Of a DNA stretch of 64,000 nucleotides, positions 44,901 through 54,197 are shown in pieces. Both the position numbers and the translations under genes were made by a program. The notes below the pieces were generated by a model. That model was not told the origin of the DNA. It worked only from the letters and a program-made list of their open reading frames with translations, and did no database searches. Origin of the DNA: Hyphomonas sediminis (GTDB taxonomy: Bacteria; Pseudomonadota; Alphaproteobacteria; Caulobacterales; Hyphomonadaceae); assembly GCF_019679475.1 (NCBI RefSeq), contig NZ_JAIEZP010000001.1, positions 2,418,001-2,482,000 on the forward strand, in the 5' to 3' direction. The stretch's first letter is position 1; each line of letters opens with the position of its first letter.

Positions 44901-45542
44901 TTACTTGCCCATGTCGCAAAAGCGGAGGTTGCGAACCGTACCATCACGATCGGTCACACTGTAGCGCTGGCCAGCAAGCCCGGTCTCATCACAGAGATAG
45001 CCAATCTGGAACATGGCGAGCGTCGCCTCGTTATCAGGCTCGATCGAATATTGGGTCATCAGGTCAATCGCATCTAGATGGCGCCCCAACTTCATCAGAG
45101 CGTTGAACTGCTCCGTGCGGGTCGCATTCGGGGAAGCGATGATTGCGTTCAGGGCTTCCATTTGCGCGCGCGCTTCTGGCAGCATGGAACCAGCTTTCTT
45201 CGCCCAATCAGTGCCCGGGTAATCGGCAATTACTTCGTCGAAATAGCCGACGGCTCCGGCGACATCGTAGCCACCCTGCCCCATGCTCAGAACGCCCATT
45301 TCATAAAGGACATTGGCTTTTTGCTCCGGCGAAATGTCCGGATCGCCGGCGAGCTGCATAAGGCGCTGAACGGCCGTCGGCACATTTCCAGCAGCCTTGA
45401 GTTCATCGGCGGTGCTCATGCCCAGCTCAAACTGGGAAGGCACAACAACCGCCGCGTCCGGCTTGCCTGCCGGTTCGGTCGAGGTCGCACAGGCAGCAAG
45501 CACAATCGCAGAAGCGGCGGCAGCAAGGCTGAGACGGATCAT
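44901..45542 (-). CDS. Putative lipoprotein with TPR-like helices
   Basis: A 213-residue protein. The ATG at 45542 (with AAGGAAG upstream) opens a lipoprotein signal ending in lipobox VLAAC; a longer frame from 45596 has no signal. After a short Ser/Thr linker the mature protein is made of helices with the spacing of degenerate tetratricopeptide repeats, for example ADELKAAGNVPTAVQRLMQLAG and ANVLYEMGVLSMGQGGYDVAGAVGYFDEV. Likely an outer-membrane lipoprotein with a scaffolding role. Function unknown. Confidence 0.75.
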   Translation of the reverse strand: MIRLSLAAAASAIVLAACATSTEPAGKPDAAVVVPSQFELGMSTADELKAAGNVPTAVQRLMQLAGDPDISPEQKANVLYEMGVLSMGQGGYDVAGAVGYFDEVIADYPGTDWAKKAGSMLPEARAQMEALNAIIASPNATRTEQFNALMKLGRHLDAIDLMTQYSIEPDNEATLAMFQIGYLCDETGLAGQRYSVTDRDGTVRNLRFCDMGK

Positions 45543-45652
45543 GTATCTAACTTCCTTCTTGCAGGCGGAATCGGGTTCCTGAAACGCCACCTGCATATCC
45601 TGCCCACATGAGCAGGCACAGGGCGGAACTGTGAAGTTAGTGTGGCAAACGA

Positions 45653-47575
45653 TCAGGCGCGCGCCGGGCGCTCAATCGCTGCCAGGTCGCCCCGGCCCAA
45701 TGCCTCAATAGCGCGCGCTGCGATGTGGCGCGCCGAAAGCCCCGCCTGATCATACATGGCTGCAGGCGTGTCCTGATCCTGGAAAATGTCCGGCAGGGTC
45801 ATCACCCGCATCTTGAGGCCGCTATCGAGCGCCCCGCAATTGGCCAGATGTTCCAGCACGAAACTACCGAATCCGCCACGAGAGCCTTCTTCCACGGTCA
45901 CCAGCACTTCATGCTCACGGGCCAGCCGTTCAACCAGTTCCTCGTCCAGGGGCTTGGCAAAGCGCGCATCGGCGACGGTTGCGCTAAGGCCCTGCGCGGC
46001 CAGCATGTCGGCAGCCTTCAGCGCTTCCTGCAGCCGTGTGCCGTAAGAAAGAATGGCGATTGAGTTGCCCTCGCGCACGATCCGGCCTTTGCCGATCTCC
46101 AGGGGTTTGAGGATCGCGGGAATTTCAACGCCGACGCCCTCTCCGCGCGGGTAGCGGAAGGCACTTGGGCGGTCGTCAATTTCAAGCGAAGTCGCAACCA
46201 TGCGCGCAAGCTCAGCCTCGTCCGAAGGCGCCATGCACACGAAGCCCGGCAACGCCCCTAGATAGCCAACATCAAAGCTACCAGCATGGGTCGCGCCGTC
46301 TGCGCCTACCAGGCCGGCGCGGTCGATCGCAAAGCGAACCGGTAATTGCTGGATCGCAACATCGTGCACCACCTGGTCATAGCCGCGCTGCAGGAAAGTC
46401 GAATAGATGGCGCAAAAAGGTTTCATACCATCGGCTGCAAGACCCGCGGCAAACGTAACTGCATGCTGCTCGGCAATACCCACATCGAAATGACGGTTCG
46501 GGAACTTCTTGCCGAAAATGTCCGTACTCGTACCGGACGGCATGGCAGCAGTAATGGCACAAATCCGGTCGTCGGTTTCGCCCAGCTTCGCCAGCGTCTG
46601 ACCGAAAACCTTTTGATAGGCGGGCGGTCCGCCCGAGCCTTTGGCCTGCTCCCCGGTGATAACCGAGAATTTCGAGACGCCGTGATACTTGTCCGCCGAG
46701 TTTTCAGCCGGCGCGTAGCCTTTGCCCTTCTGCGTCACGACATGCAGGAGGATCGGCCCATCCTGCATCACCTTGATGTTTTCAAGAAGGTCCAGCAACG
46801 TATCAAGATCGTGCCCGTCAACTGGCCCGATGTAATAGAAGCCCATCTCCTCGAAGAGTGTCCCGCCCATCGCGAAACCACGAAGATATTCTTCCGCCCG
46901 CCGCGCAGGTGACTCCAAGCCCATGGGCTGTATCACTTTTTTCGCGATCCGGCGCAGGCCGCGATAAGGGCGCGAAGAAACGAGCCGCGAGAAATAATGG
47001 CTCATGGCGCCGACGGGGGGCGCAATCGACATATCGTTGTCGTTGAGGATGACGATCATCCGGGAACGGTCTGCTCCGGCATTGTTCATCGCCTCATAGG
47101 CCATGCCGGCCGACATCGAGCCATCACCGATAACGCAGATGACGTGATTGTCCTTACCCTGAAGATCGCGCGCCTTGGCAAAACCCAGCCCTGCAGAAAT
47201 CGACGTGGAAGCGTGCGCGGCGCCGAAAGGATCGAAATCGCTCTCTGAACGCTTCGTGAAGCCCGACAGCCCGCCCGCCTGGCGCAAAGTCCGCATCCGA
47301 TCTTTGCGACCGGTCAGGATCTTGTGGGGATAACACTGGTGGCCAACATCCCATATCAGCTTGTCATCGGGCGCGTCGAACACGGAGTGGATCGCGACCG
47401 TCAGCTCCACCACTCCAAGGCCCGACCCGAGATGCCCGCCGGTCACCGAGACAACATCAATCACCTCATCGCGCACTTCCTGCGCGATCTGCTTCAGGTC
47501 TGCGCGGCTTCGACCCTTGAGGTCGGCAGGCGTGTCGATTGCGTCGAGAAGACGGTTGGGGCGGGAATCGGTCAT
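45653..47575 (-). CDS. dxs: 1-deoxy-D-xylulose-5-phosphate synthase
   Basis: A 640-residue thiamine-diphosphate enzyme joining pyruvate and glyceraldehyde-3-phosphate, the first step of the non-mevalonate isoprenoid pathway. Visible: [16 protein letters not shown] (about 45), the ThDP motif [18 protein letters not shown] (about 151), [17 protein letters not shown] (about 370), and the [12 protein letters not shown] loop. It is followed upstream on the same strand by ispA and xseB, a typical alphaproteobacterial order. Confidence 0.97.
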   Translation of the reverse strand: MTDSRPNRLLDAIDTPADLKGRSRADLKQIAQEVRDEVIDVVSVTGGHLGSGLGVVELTVAIHSVFDAPDDKLIWDVGHQCYPHKILTGRKDRMRTLRQAGGLSGFTKRSESDFDPFGAAHASTSISAGLGFAKARDLQGKDNHVICVIGDGSMSAGMAYEAMNNAGADRSRMIVILNDNDMSIAPPVGAMSHYFSRLVSSRPYRGLRRIAKKVIQPMGLESPARRAEEYLRGFAMGGTLFEEMGFYYIGPVDGHDLDTLLDLLENIKVMQDGPILLHVVTQKGKGYAPAENSADKYHGVSKFSVITGEQAKGSGGPPAYQKVFGQTLAKLGETDDRICAITAAMPSGTSTDIFGKKFPNRHFDVGIAEQHAVTFAAGLAADGMKPFCAIYSTFLQRGYDQVVHDVAIQQLPVRFAIDRAGLVGADGATHAGSFDVGYLGALPGFVCMAPSDEAELARMVATSLEIDDRPSAFRYPRGEGVGVEIPAILKPLEIGKGRIVREGNSIAILSYGTRLQEALKAADMLAAQGLSATVADARFAKPLDEELVERLAREHEVLVTVEEGSRGGFGSFVLEHLANCGALDSGLKMRVMTLPDIFQDQDTPAAMYDQAGLSARHIAARAIEALGRGDLAAIERPARA

Positions 47576-47608
47576 AATCTGCGTGCTTTCCTGGGCGACG
47601 GGCCCTTT

Positions 47609-48496
47609 TTAGCGGGGTCTGTTCAGCACATAATCAACGGAATGCAGCAGGATGTGGGCCTTGTCACGAAAAATTGCCAAATGTTCCTTGGCCTGAGCGG
47701 CCAGAAGCCGCACCCGCTGGCGGGCCCCATCAACGCCCAGAAGTGTCACAAAATTCGCCTTTCCGGCATCTTTGTCCTTGGCGAGCGCCTTTCCGACCAC
47801 GTTTTCATCGCCCTCGGCGTCCAGAATGTCGTCTGCAATCTGGTAGGCGAGGCCCAAATCGTTGGCAAACCCGGCCAGCGCGTTGCGTTCCGCTTCCCTT
47901 GCGTGCCCAATAATTGCTGCTGATTCAAGCGCATAGGAAATCAGCGCGCCAGTCTTCAGCCGTTGCATCCGCGTGATCGTATTCAGGTCGCGCGGGCTCT
48001 CCTCCTCCAGCATGTCGATCATCTGGCCGCCCACCATACCGCGCGCGCCGGCAGCATCAGACAGGCGCTCAATCAGCATCACCCGCACAGCCGGGTCGTC
48101 ATGCGTCTCGCTGGACGCCAGGATCTTGAACGCCAGCGTCAGCAACGCGTCGCCTGCCAGTACGGCGGTTGCCTCGTCAAAGGCCTTATGAACCGTCGGC
48201 TGCCCCCGCCGGAAGTCGTCGTCATCCATGCACGGCAAATCATCGTGAACGAGCGAGTAACAATGCACGCACTCCAGCGCCGCCGCGGTCCGCAGAAGGC
48301 TCTTTTCCGACACACCGAACATGGCCCCGGCTTCCAGCACAAAAAACGGCCGCATCCGCTTTCCATTGGCCAATGCCGCATGCCTCATGGCGCGCATCAG
48401 GTTGGCCTCCGGTCCGCTGGCAGGCGGAATGAGTTGATCGAGCGCTACAGTAACCCTGTCAGCCACCTCTTTCAGGCGCTGCTCAAAGTCTGCCAT
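47609..48496 (-). CDS. ispA: Farnesyl diphosphate synthase
   Basis: A 295-residue trans-prenyltransferase making C15 from C5 units. The first Asp-rich motif [14 protein letters not shown] (about residue 84) and second motif [11 protein letters not shown] (about 222) are intact. The start at 48496 is preferred since GGAAGAA precedes it; an ATG at 48517 (seven more residues) has no clear box. It supplies isoprenoids from the Dxs-fed pathway encoded next door. Confidence 0.95.
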   Translation of the reverse strand: MADFEQRLKEVADRVTVALDQLIPPASGPEANLMRAMRHAALANGKRMRPFFVLEAGAMFGVSEKSLLRTAAALECVHCYSLVHDDLPCMDDDDFRRGQPTVHKAFDEATAVLAGDALLTLAFKILASSETHDDPAVRVMLIERLSDAAGARGMVGGQMIDMLEEESPRDLNTITRMQRLKTGALISYALESAAIIGHAREAERNALAGFANDLGLAYQIADDILDAEGDENVVGKALAKDKDAGKANFVTLLGVDGARQRVRLLAAQAKEHLAIFRDKAHILLHSVDYVLNRPR

Positions 48497-48527
48497 TTCT
48501 TCCAAGTCTGCCCCCATAGCGGGCGCC

Positions 48528-48773
48528 CTAATCGAAAGAGGCCGATTCGGTCGTCGGACCGCCAGCCCCTTGCACGATTTGCTCCACTTTCAGCTCGGCA
48601 GATTTCAGGCGCGTTTCGCAATGCGCCTTAAGGGCAGCGCCCCGCTCATAAATGGCGATGGACTTTTCCAGCTCAACTTCGCCTGCTTCTAGCTGCCGCA
48701 CGATGCCTTCCAGCTCCGCGAGCGCTTCTTCGAAGCTCATTTTGTCAACGGGTTTGGCCTTGGCATCGGACAT
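48528..48773 (-). CDS. xseB: Exodeoxyribonuclease VII small subunit
   Basis: An 81-residue helical protein matching Xse[35 protein letters not shown], then [19 protein letters not shown]. It forms the ExoVII complex with XseA (not in this window), degrading single-stranded DNA. The ATG at 48773 is chosen over one at 48791. It lies immediately upstream of ispA. Confidence 0.95.
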   Translation of the reverse strand: MSDAKAKPVDKMSFEEALAELEGIVRQLEAGEVELEKSIAIYERGAALKAHCETRLKSAELKVEQIVQGAGGPTTESASFD

Positions 48774-48845
48774 TGCTTCGCCTGCTCTCAAAATGCGTTT
48801 ATGACTGTCTAAAGCCCGCTTTCGGACGCGACAACCGTTATCGTG

Positions 48846-49448
48846 TCAGCTTCCACGGTATTCGTAGAGGCGATAGCTCCAATAGCTGTCCCCGCCATCC
48901 TTAACGCAAACCCAACCGAGCTTGCGAAGTTCCGGGCGGATCATGCGGTTGAACCATCCGTGTGCGGCGAGATACACTTTCGCATCATCAGACGCTTCGT
49001 GCAGCTTCAAGGCCGCCGCCTTGGCGCGAACACGGGCTTCCGACAGGGATTCCCCATCCAAAGAATGCCCGGTCAGCCAGGCCATCCGCGCCATCACATT
49101 CCACGTCTTGGGTAGCACCCGTAGCCCATGGAATTGCGGCGGCGGCAGCGGCGCTTCATTGAACACCGGATCGTATTGCGCCTTCAGATGCGGCGCGGCA
49201 CTGTCTGCAGTCTGCTGGGCTCTCAGGCGGCCTGAGGCAAACACGATATCAGCATCCGCCACCATATCCTTCAGTGCCTGGGGTGCCTCCTGCCCTTCAG
49301 CAAGCGGGCCGATCTCGTACCGGGCCCACCAATCGATATACTCATGCCAATGCAGTTTGGGGCCAAGATCCCGATTGAGCGCGGGTTTCCCGTGGCGGGA
49401 GATGATAATCGGACCGCGACGGGCCAATGTCGATGTCTTGTCGGGCAT
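48846..49448 (-). CDS. Histidine phosphatase family protein
   Basis: A 200-residue protein with the phosphohistidine RHG motif (IIISRHGKPALN, about residue 16) and the second catalytic His in LAAHGWFNRMI (about residue 163). ASGRLRAQQTADS supplies another conserved Arg pair. A Trp-rich insert (WHEYIDWWARYEIG) lies at about 34-50. A small-molecule or protein phosphatase of unknown substrate. Confidence 0.88.
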   Translation of the reverse strand: MPDKTSTLARRGPIIISRHGKPALNRDLGPKLHWHEYIDWWARYEIGPLAEGQEAPQALKDMVADADIVFASGRLRAQQTADSAAPHLKAQYDPVFNEAPLPPPQFHGLRVLPKTWNVMARMAWLTGHSLDGESLSEARVRAKAAALKLHEASDDAKVYLAAHGWFNRMIRPELRKLGWVCVKDGGDSYWSYRLYEYRGS

Positions 49449-49545
49449 CGCCAGCCTTCCGTCACGTGCCGTCAGGGCCCCGCGCCCCCGGTCAGACCCC
49501 GACTAGCGGTGTTGGCCCGGCCCGGCAAGATGTGGATTACCAGGC

Positions 49546-50394
49546 TCAGAGGCCGCGCCATACACGTTTCCGGCAGGCCTCACCGTCTTCCAGCTTGCAA
49601 CGATGGAACGTCATAAGCACCGTGTCTGCCCGCCCAATCAGGTGATCGAGCGGCACAAACCCGATGGATGCATCGTCCACCGGCACGCGCAAGGGGCACC
49701 CTGTCCGGTCGACAACCCCGTTGATCGGCGGGCAATGGCCCGACAATTCGCGGCTGTCGTAAGAATTGTTGCGATTGTCACCGACGAGGAACATGTGTCC
49801 CTCCGGCACCACAAACAGTACGGTATCGTCCACCGGATGGCCCCTCAGGCCGCGATGGGTCATCCAGCTTTTGCCGTCCAGCGTCTCCCGCCATTCAAAG
49901 GCGGTATCCACAAAATCCGTTCGGTCAGGCGTGTAGCGCACCTGGCGCACAAATTCGGCGTCCACAGGCTTGCCGTTAATCACCAGCTCTTCATTGATCA
50001 TCTGGATGGTATCGCCCGGCAGTCCCACCACGCGCTTGATCATCACGCGTTCCGAATAGGTATGCTCGAACACCACCACATCGCCGCGCTCCGGCGTGCT
50101 GGCAAAGAAACGGCCTTTGCCAAGTGGCAAATAGCGCCCGATGCTCAGCGGCAGAGAATAACGGCCATAGCCAAAGGCGAACTTGGAAACCGCCACCCGG
50201 TCGCCAACCTCAAGTGTCGGCACCATGCTCTCGGACGGAATAACGCGCTGCTCATAGATAAGGCCGGTGAACAGCAGGAAAGCAGGCGTCACAATCGCCA
50301 GTGTCGCGCCCCATTCGCGCAACTCCTGCTTGATCTTCGCCCAGAGGCCCTCCTGCGGCGCATCTTCGGCCACAGCGCTGTTTTCCTCAGTCAT
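49546..50394 (-). CDS. lepB: Signal peptidase I
   Basis: A 282-residue membrane protease cutting signal peptides from exported proteins. One transmembrane helix (about 30-47) precedes the catalytic Ser in IPSESMVPTL (about residue 55). The general-base Lys is in MIKRVVGLPGD (about 119), and the box E motif is GDNRNNSYDSR (about 202). The periplasmic part faces the membrane in the usual layout. Confidence 0.96.
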   Translation of the reverse strand: MTEENSAVAEDAPQEGLWAKIKQELREWGATLAIVTPAFLLFTGLIYEQRVIPSESMVPTLEVGDRVAVSKFAFGYGRYSLPLSIGRYLPLGKGRFFASTPERGDVVVFEHTYSERVMIKRVVGLPGDTIQMINEELVINGKPVDAEFVRQVRYTPDRTDFVDTAFEWRETLDGKSWMTHRGLRGHPVDDTVLFVVPEGHMFLVGDNRNNSYDSRELSGHCPPINGVVDRTGCPLRVPVDDASIGFVPLDHLIGRADTVLMTFHRCKLEDGEACRKRVWRGL

Positions 50395-50503
50395 TCAAAC
50401 CTCAATCCGCGGTAAGCCGGGCAAGTCTTAGACGAAAAGCCCGGCCCATGCGAAGGTCAAATACCCTGCATGACTGCAATTCAGCGTGAGGCGAAACAGC
50501 GCT

Positions 50504-51568
50504 TCAGGCGAGACAATAAAGCAGTGCCCCATCTTCTCCGGGGCGGGTCACCACTTCCCCCTGATGGATCAGGTAATTGAGGTGCGCCAGCGCTTCTCCA
50601 GTCGCGTTGCCATAGTCTTCAGGCCCGATGGCACGGCCAAACAGGGTCACGAACGTATCGATCACCTTCACCGGCCCTTTTTCCAGCTTCTGCCGCAAGC
50701 GCGTCAGCGAGGTTTCGTGCCCGGCGATGAGGTTCCTCAAGCGGATATGCGCGCCCGTAAACGGCTCGTTGTGGGCCGGCAGGATGAAGCAGTCTTCCGG
50801 CAACTCCCGGATCAGCTTCTCGCAGCTGCGCATCCAGTCATCCAGCGGATTGGCCGCCGGCTCTGTCGGATGCACGGACACGTTGGATGAGATGCGCGGC
50901 AACAGCTGGTCGCCCGTAATGGCCAAGTTCAGCGCTTCGCAGAACAGGCTCACATGTTCCGGCGAATGGCCATTTCCGATAATCACGCGCCAGTCCTGCC
51001 CCGCCATCTGCAGAACATCACCGTCTTCGAGTCGCACAAACGAATCGGGCATCTGGCTCACGCCGCGCCCAAAGCCGCCGAACCGCGTCTTGTAATTCTC
51101 GATGGAGCTCTCCGGCCATCCGGCGCGGTGGTAGAAGTCGATGCCCGCCTTCGGCGCCGGGCGCCCGGTATCGGCCACCAGCATCCGGCAGGTCGTATAC
51201 TCCAGGCGGCTCATCAGCAGCTCGGCCCCATACTTGAAGCAAAGCCAGCCAGCACTGCCCACATGGTCGGGGTGCATGTGCGTGACGATCACGCGTTTCA
51301 GCGGCTTTTCCGGGGTAACGCGCGTATCCAGCAGCTTGCGCCAGGCGTCCTTCGTGTCCGGCAGGGGCATGCCGGTATCCACGATGGTCCAGCCATCGCC
51401 GTCATCGATGATCCACACATTGATGAACTTCAGCGAAAACGGCAGCGGCATCCGCGTCCATTCCACGCCGGGCGCCACCTCGATCGCTTCCCCGGCCTCC
51501 GGCGCACGCACACCGAAGGGGAAAGTCAGACCCTTATACTGGGTCGGTTCTGATACAAATCCATCCAT
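50504..51568 (-). CDS. MBL-fold metallohydrolase
   Basis: A 354-residue metallo-beta-lactamase fold hydrolase. The metal ligands are in VTHMHPDHVGSAGW (about 97), GNGHSPEHVSLF (about 195), and TGDQLLP with Asp (about 214), followed by LPAHNEPF near 270. The C-terminal helical extension with GNATGEALAHLNYLIHQGEV is typical of the group annotated as hydrolases acting on acyl-CoA or thioesters. The start at 51568 is an ATG; a GTG at 51577 is possible. Confidence 0.88.
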   Translation of the reverse strand: MDGFVSEPTQYKGLTFPFGVRAPEAGEAIEVAPGVEWTRMPLPFSLKFINVWIIDDGDGWTIVDTGMPLPDTKDAWRKLLDTRVTPEKPLKRVIVTHMHPDHVGSAGWLCFKYGAELLMSRLEYTTCRMLVADTGRPAPKAGIDFYHRAGWPESSIENYKTRFGGFGRGVSQMPDSFVRLEDGDVLQMAGQDWRVIIGNGHSPEHVSLFCEALNLAITGDQLLPRISSNVSVHPTEPAANPLDDWMRSCEKLIRELPEDCFILPAHNEPFTGAHIRLRNLIAGHETSLTRLRQKLEKGPVKVIDTFVTLFGRAIGPEDYGNATGEALAHLNYLIHQGEVVTRPGEDGALLYCLA

Positions 51569-51623
51569 ACTGGCCACGATACGTGCATCAGGCAGCCCGT
51601 CGAGCCGTCACGCGGGGGAAGGA

Positions 51624-52901
51624 TCATTTGATCGGACGGCGCACTTTCGGCGGCAGTTTGGTGCGTTTGAACTTGTCGCCCTTCAGCGCCGAAGGCTTGT
51701 TTCCATCCGCGGGCGAAGCCGATGTCGCGGGCTTGCTGCCGGGTCTCGGCGGTTTGCCACCGGGGCGGGCAGGCTTTGCGCCCGGGCGTGCCGGCTTGAA
51801 GCCATCCCGATCGGGTTTTGGGCCAAATTTCGACCGCTCCGGCCTGTCGGGCCGATCAGATCGGTCAGATCTGGCAGGTCTGTCGGCTCTATCCGGCCTA
51901 CCCGGTCTGTCTGACCGTTCCGGCCTGTCGGGTCTCGGCCCCCGCTTGTCGCCCGGTTTGCCGGCGCGCGCAGGTCGGTCACCCGGCCCGCGTCTTGGCC
52001 GGTCGCCGTCCTCGCGCGGCCGGTCCCGGAAGGAACGTGGCTTGTCGCCGTCGCTGCGCGGGCCGCTGCGGCGTGGGCGTTCGTCATCCCGGCGGCGCTC
52101 TTCCCGGCGCGGCGGACGCGCACGCACTTCTTCACCGGCACCGGCTGCCAGCAGCGCCGCGCGCTCCTTCGCGCCCAGCGGTCGCCATTTGCCTTCCGGC
52201 AGGCCGGCCAGCGAAATCGGACCAACCCGGATACGTTCAAGGTCCAGAACGCGCAGCTCAACCAGATCACACATCCGGCGGATCTGGCGGTTACGCCCTT
52301 CCTTGAGGATGAAGCGCAGAACCTGCCCCTTCTCATGGGTCACCTGCGCCGGGCGCAATTGCCGCCCGTCCAGCTCCAGCCCATGACAAAGTAAATTCAC
52401 CTTGCCAGGCGTGATATCGCCCCGCACGCGGACAATGTATTCCTTGTCCATCTCGCTCAGCGGCCCGATGATCGCCTTGGCTAGGACTCCATCTTCCGAA
52501 AGGATCAGCAGGCCATGGGAATCCTTGTCCAGCCGCCCTAGGGGCGCCATCTTGTTGGACCGCTGCGGGATCGCATGCGCGGCGCCTGAAAGGTTCTCCG
52601 CCGTCACCAGCCGGATCGCCGGCGTTTCATCCGGCTCCGGCGTTCCCGAGACGTATCCGACTGGCTTGTTCAGAACCACCGACAGCTGGTTATCCAGCCG
52701 GCGCGACGCTGCATCCGTCAGGCTCAGCGTCTGGCCCTTGCTGACGCGCTCGCCCGCCACCGTCACCGGCACGCCGTCCAGCTTGATAAGGCCCTTCTCG
52801 ATCAGCGCATCGGCTTCCCGGCGCGAACACACGCCTTCCTGGGCCAGCCACTTGTTGATGCGCACCGGCTCATCACCGGTATAAGTCTTGGTCCAGGCCA
52901 T
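51624..52901 (-). CDS. RNA pseudouridine synthase (RsuA/RluB/RluF family) with long basic tail
   Basis: A 425-residue protein. An S4 RNA-binding domain (INKWLAQEGVCSRREADALIEKG, about 14-36) is followed by the catalytic domain with Asp in GRLDKDSHGLLILSEDG (about 122) and KEGRNRQIRRMCDLV (about 199). From about residue 255 to the end the protein is a low-complexity tail made of Arg/Pro/Asp-rich units of the form DRPxR and RPGxKP, about 170 residues long. Such tails in rRNA modifiers probably bind RNA. The DKDSHG form is closer to RluF than RluB, but the target uridine is not known. Confidence 0.93.
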   Translation of the reverse strand: MAWTKTYTGDEPVRINKWLAQEGVCSRREADALIEKGLIKLDGVPVTVAGERVSKGQTLSLTDAASRRLDNQLSVVLNKPVGYVSGTPEPDETPAIRLVTAENLSGAAHAIPQRSNKMAPLGRLDKDSHGLLILSEDGVLAKAIIGPLSEMDKEYIVRVRGDITPGKVNLLCHGLELDGRQLRPAQVTHEKGQVLRFILKEGRNRQIRRMCDLVELRVLDLERIRVGPISLAGLPEGKWRPLGAKERAALLAAGAGEEVRARPPRREERRRDDERPRRSGPRSDGDKPRSFRDRPREDGDRPRRGPGDRPARAGKPGDKRGPRPDRPERSDRPGRPDRADRPARSDRSDRPDRPERSKFGPKPDRDGFKPARPGAKPARPGGKPPRPGSKPATSASPADGNKPSALKGDKFKRTKLPPKVRRPIK

Positions 52902-53006
52902 TCGCCGGCAGCTCCTAGGGGTCAGAGCCCCTCATACCGGCCACTGCTCGCCCCATCAACAACCGGTCGACACGCTCCCCGCAATCGAGGCATAAGCCCG
53001 CCTCTT

Positions 53007-54197
53007 ATGATCACAGATACGAATCCTTCCAGGGCGTCCCGTCTCGCCTTTGCCTTGCTGATTCTCGGCACGACGCTTGGCATCGCCGGCATAGACTTGG
53101 TCCTTCCCGCAGTTCCGGAGCTGCCGGAGATACTGAATGGCACGCAGGCCATGGCGCAGCTGGTGCTTGCGTCCTACGTCGGCGGCACGTGTCTGGGGCT
53201 CATTCTGTTTGGCGAACTCGGCGCCCGGATAGACCAACGCAAGCTGCTCATTGCGTCACTTCTCATCTACGCAGCCGTATCGGTCGCTTGCGCACTTGCC
53301 CCCAACCTGCCCGCGCTGGTTGCTCTCAGGTTCGTACAAGGCCTCAGCGGAGCAGCCGCAGCTGTGTTTGCGCCAGGAATTATCCGCGTCATGTTCAGCG
53401 CGCACGGAGCGGTACGTGCCCTCGGGCTGATGGGTTCTGTGGAGTCACTCGTGCCGGCGTTAGCGCCCATTTTTGGCCTGTGGCTCCTCCTCGCCTTCGG
53501 CTGGCAAAGCTCGTTCTACCTGATTGGCATACTGTCGATTCTCGTTGCCGGCCTGATCGCGCGGCAACAACATCGCATTCCTTTGCCGCCATCGACGCGC
53601 GGTGAAGGCAACTATCTTCACCACCTCAGAAATCCGGTATATCTCCGCTACGCGCTCAGTCAGGCTTTCACCCTCGGCGGCCTCCTGATTTTCGTCTTTG
53701 GCGCGCCGGCGATGATCACAAAAGGCCTCGGCGGCGAGCTGGGCGACTTCATCGTGATGCAGGTCACCGGCATTGTCCTGTTCATAGCGGCCTCAAATGC
53801 TGCGGGACATCTCGTCAAACGCTTCGGTGCCGAGACGATGATCCTGGCCGGATCGGTCATCTCAGCGGGCGGCGTAACCGGCATCCTGGTCTATGGCTTG
53901 ACCGGCGGCACACACCCGCTCGTCCTCGCTGCGCTGTTCATCCCGGTCAACCTCGGTCTGGGCCTGCGCGGACCGCCCGGTTTCTATCGCGCGATCCTCG
54001 CCGCACAGGGCGATGACGCCCGCGCCGCAGCGCTGCTGTTAGTCGCAATGCTCCTCACAACGGCAGTGGGCACAGCCGTAGCAGCACCTTTCGTCACGCT
54101 CGGCATCGCGCCGCTCGCCGGAGTTGCGGCGATGATCTCCTGCGCTTCGGTCGCCTGCCTGCTGGCATTACCGAAGCTCCAGGAACCCACGCCTTAA
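53007..54197 (+). CDS. MFS transporter, Bcr/CflA drug-resistance type
   Basis: A 396-residue protein of 12 predicted helices. Motif A-like sequence FGELGARIDQRKLLI lies in the loop after helix 2 (about 68-82), and the first helix LAFALLILGTTLGIAGIDLVLPAVPELP is typical of Bcr/CflA transporters. Likely a proton-driven exporter of drugs or metabolites. Its TAA stop shares four bases with the convergent acyl-CoA dehydrogenase stop. Confidence 0.9.
   Translation: MITDTNPSRASRLAFALLILGTTLGIAGIDLVLPAVPELPEILNGTQAMAQLVLASYVGGTCLGLILFGELGARIDQRKLLIASLLIYAAVSVACALAPNLPALVALRFVQGLSGAAAAVFAPGIIRVMFSAHGAVRALGLMGSVESLVPALAPIFGLWLLLAFGWQSSFYLIGILSILVAGLIARQQHRIPLPPSTRGEGNYLHHLRNPVYLRYALSQAFTLGGLLIFVFGAPAMITKGLGGELGDFIVMQVTGIVLFIAASNAAGHLVKRFGAETMILAGSVISAGGVTGILVYGLTGGTHPLVLAALFIPVNLGLGLRGPPGFYRAILAAQGDDARAAALLLVAMLLTTAVGTAVAAPFVTLGIAPLAGVAAMISCASVACLLALPKLQEPTP

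Noticed and set aside
51640..52140. Possible CRISPR or tandem-repeat array
   Set aside because: The periodicity is codon-level repetition in the low-complexity tail of the pseudouridine synthase; no constant repeats with unique spacers.
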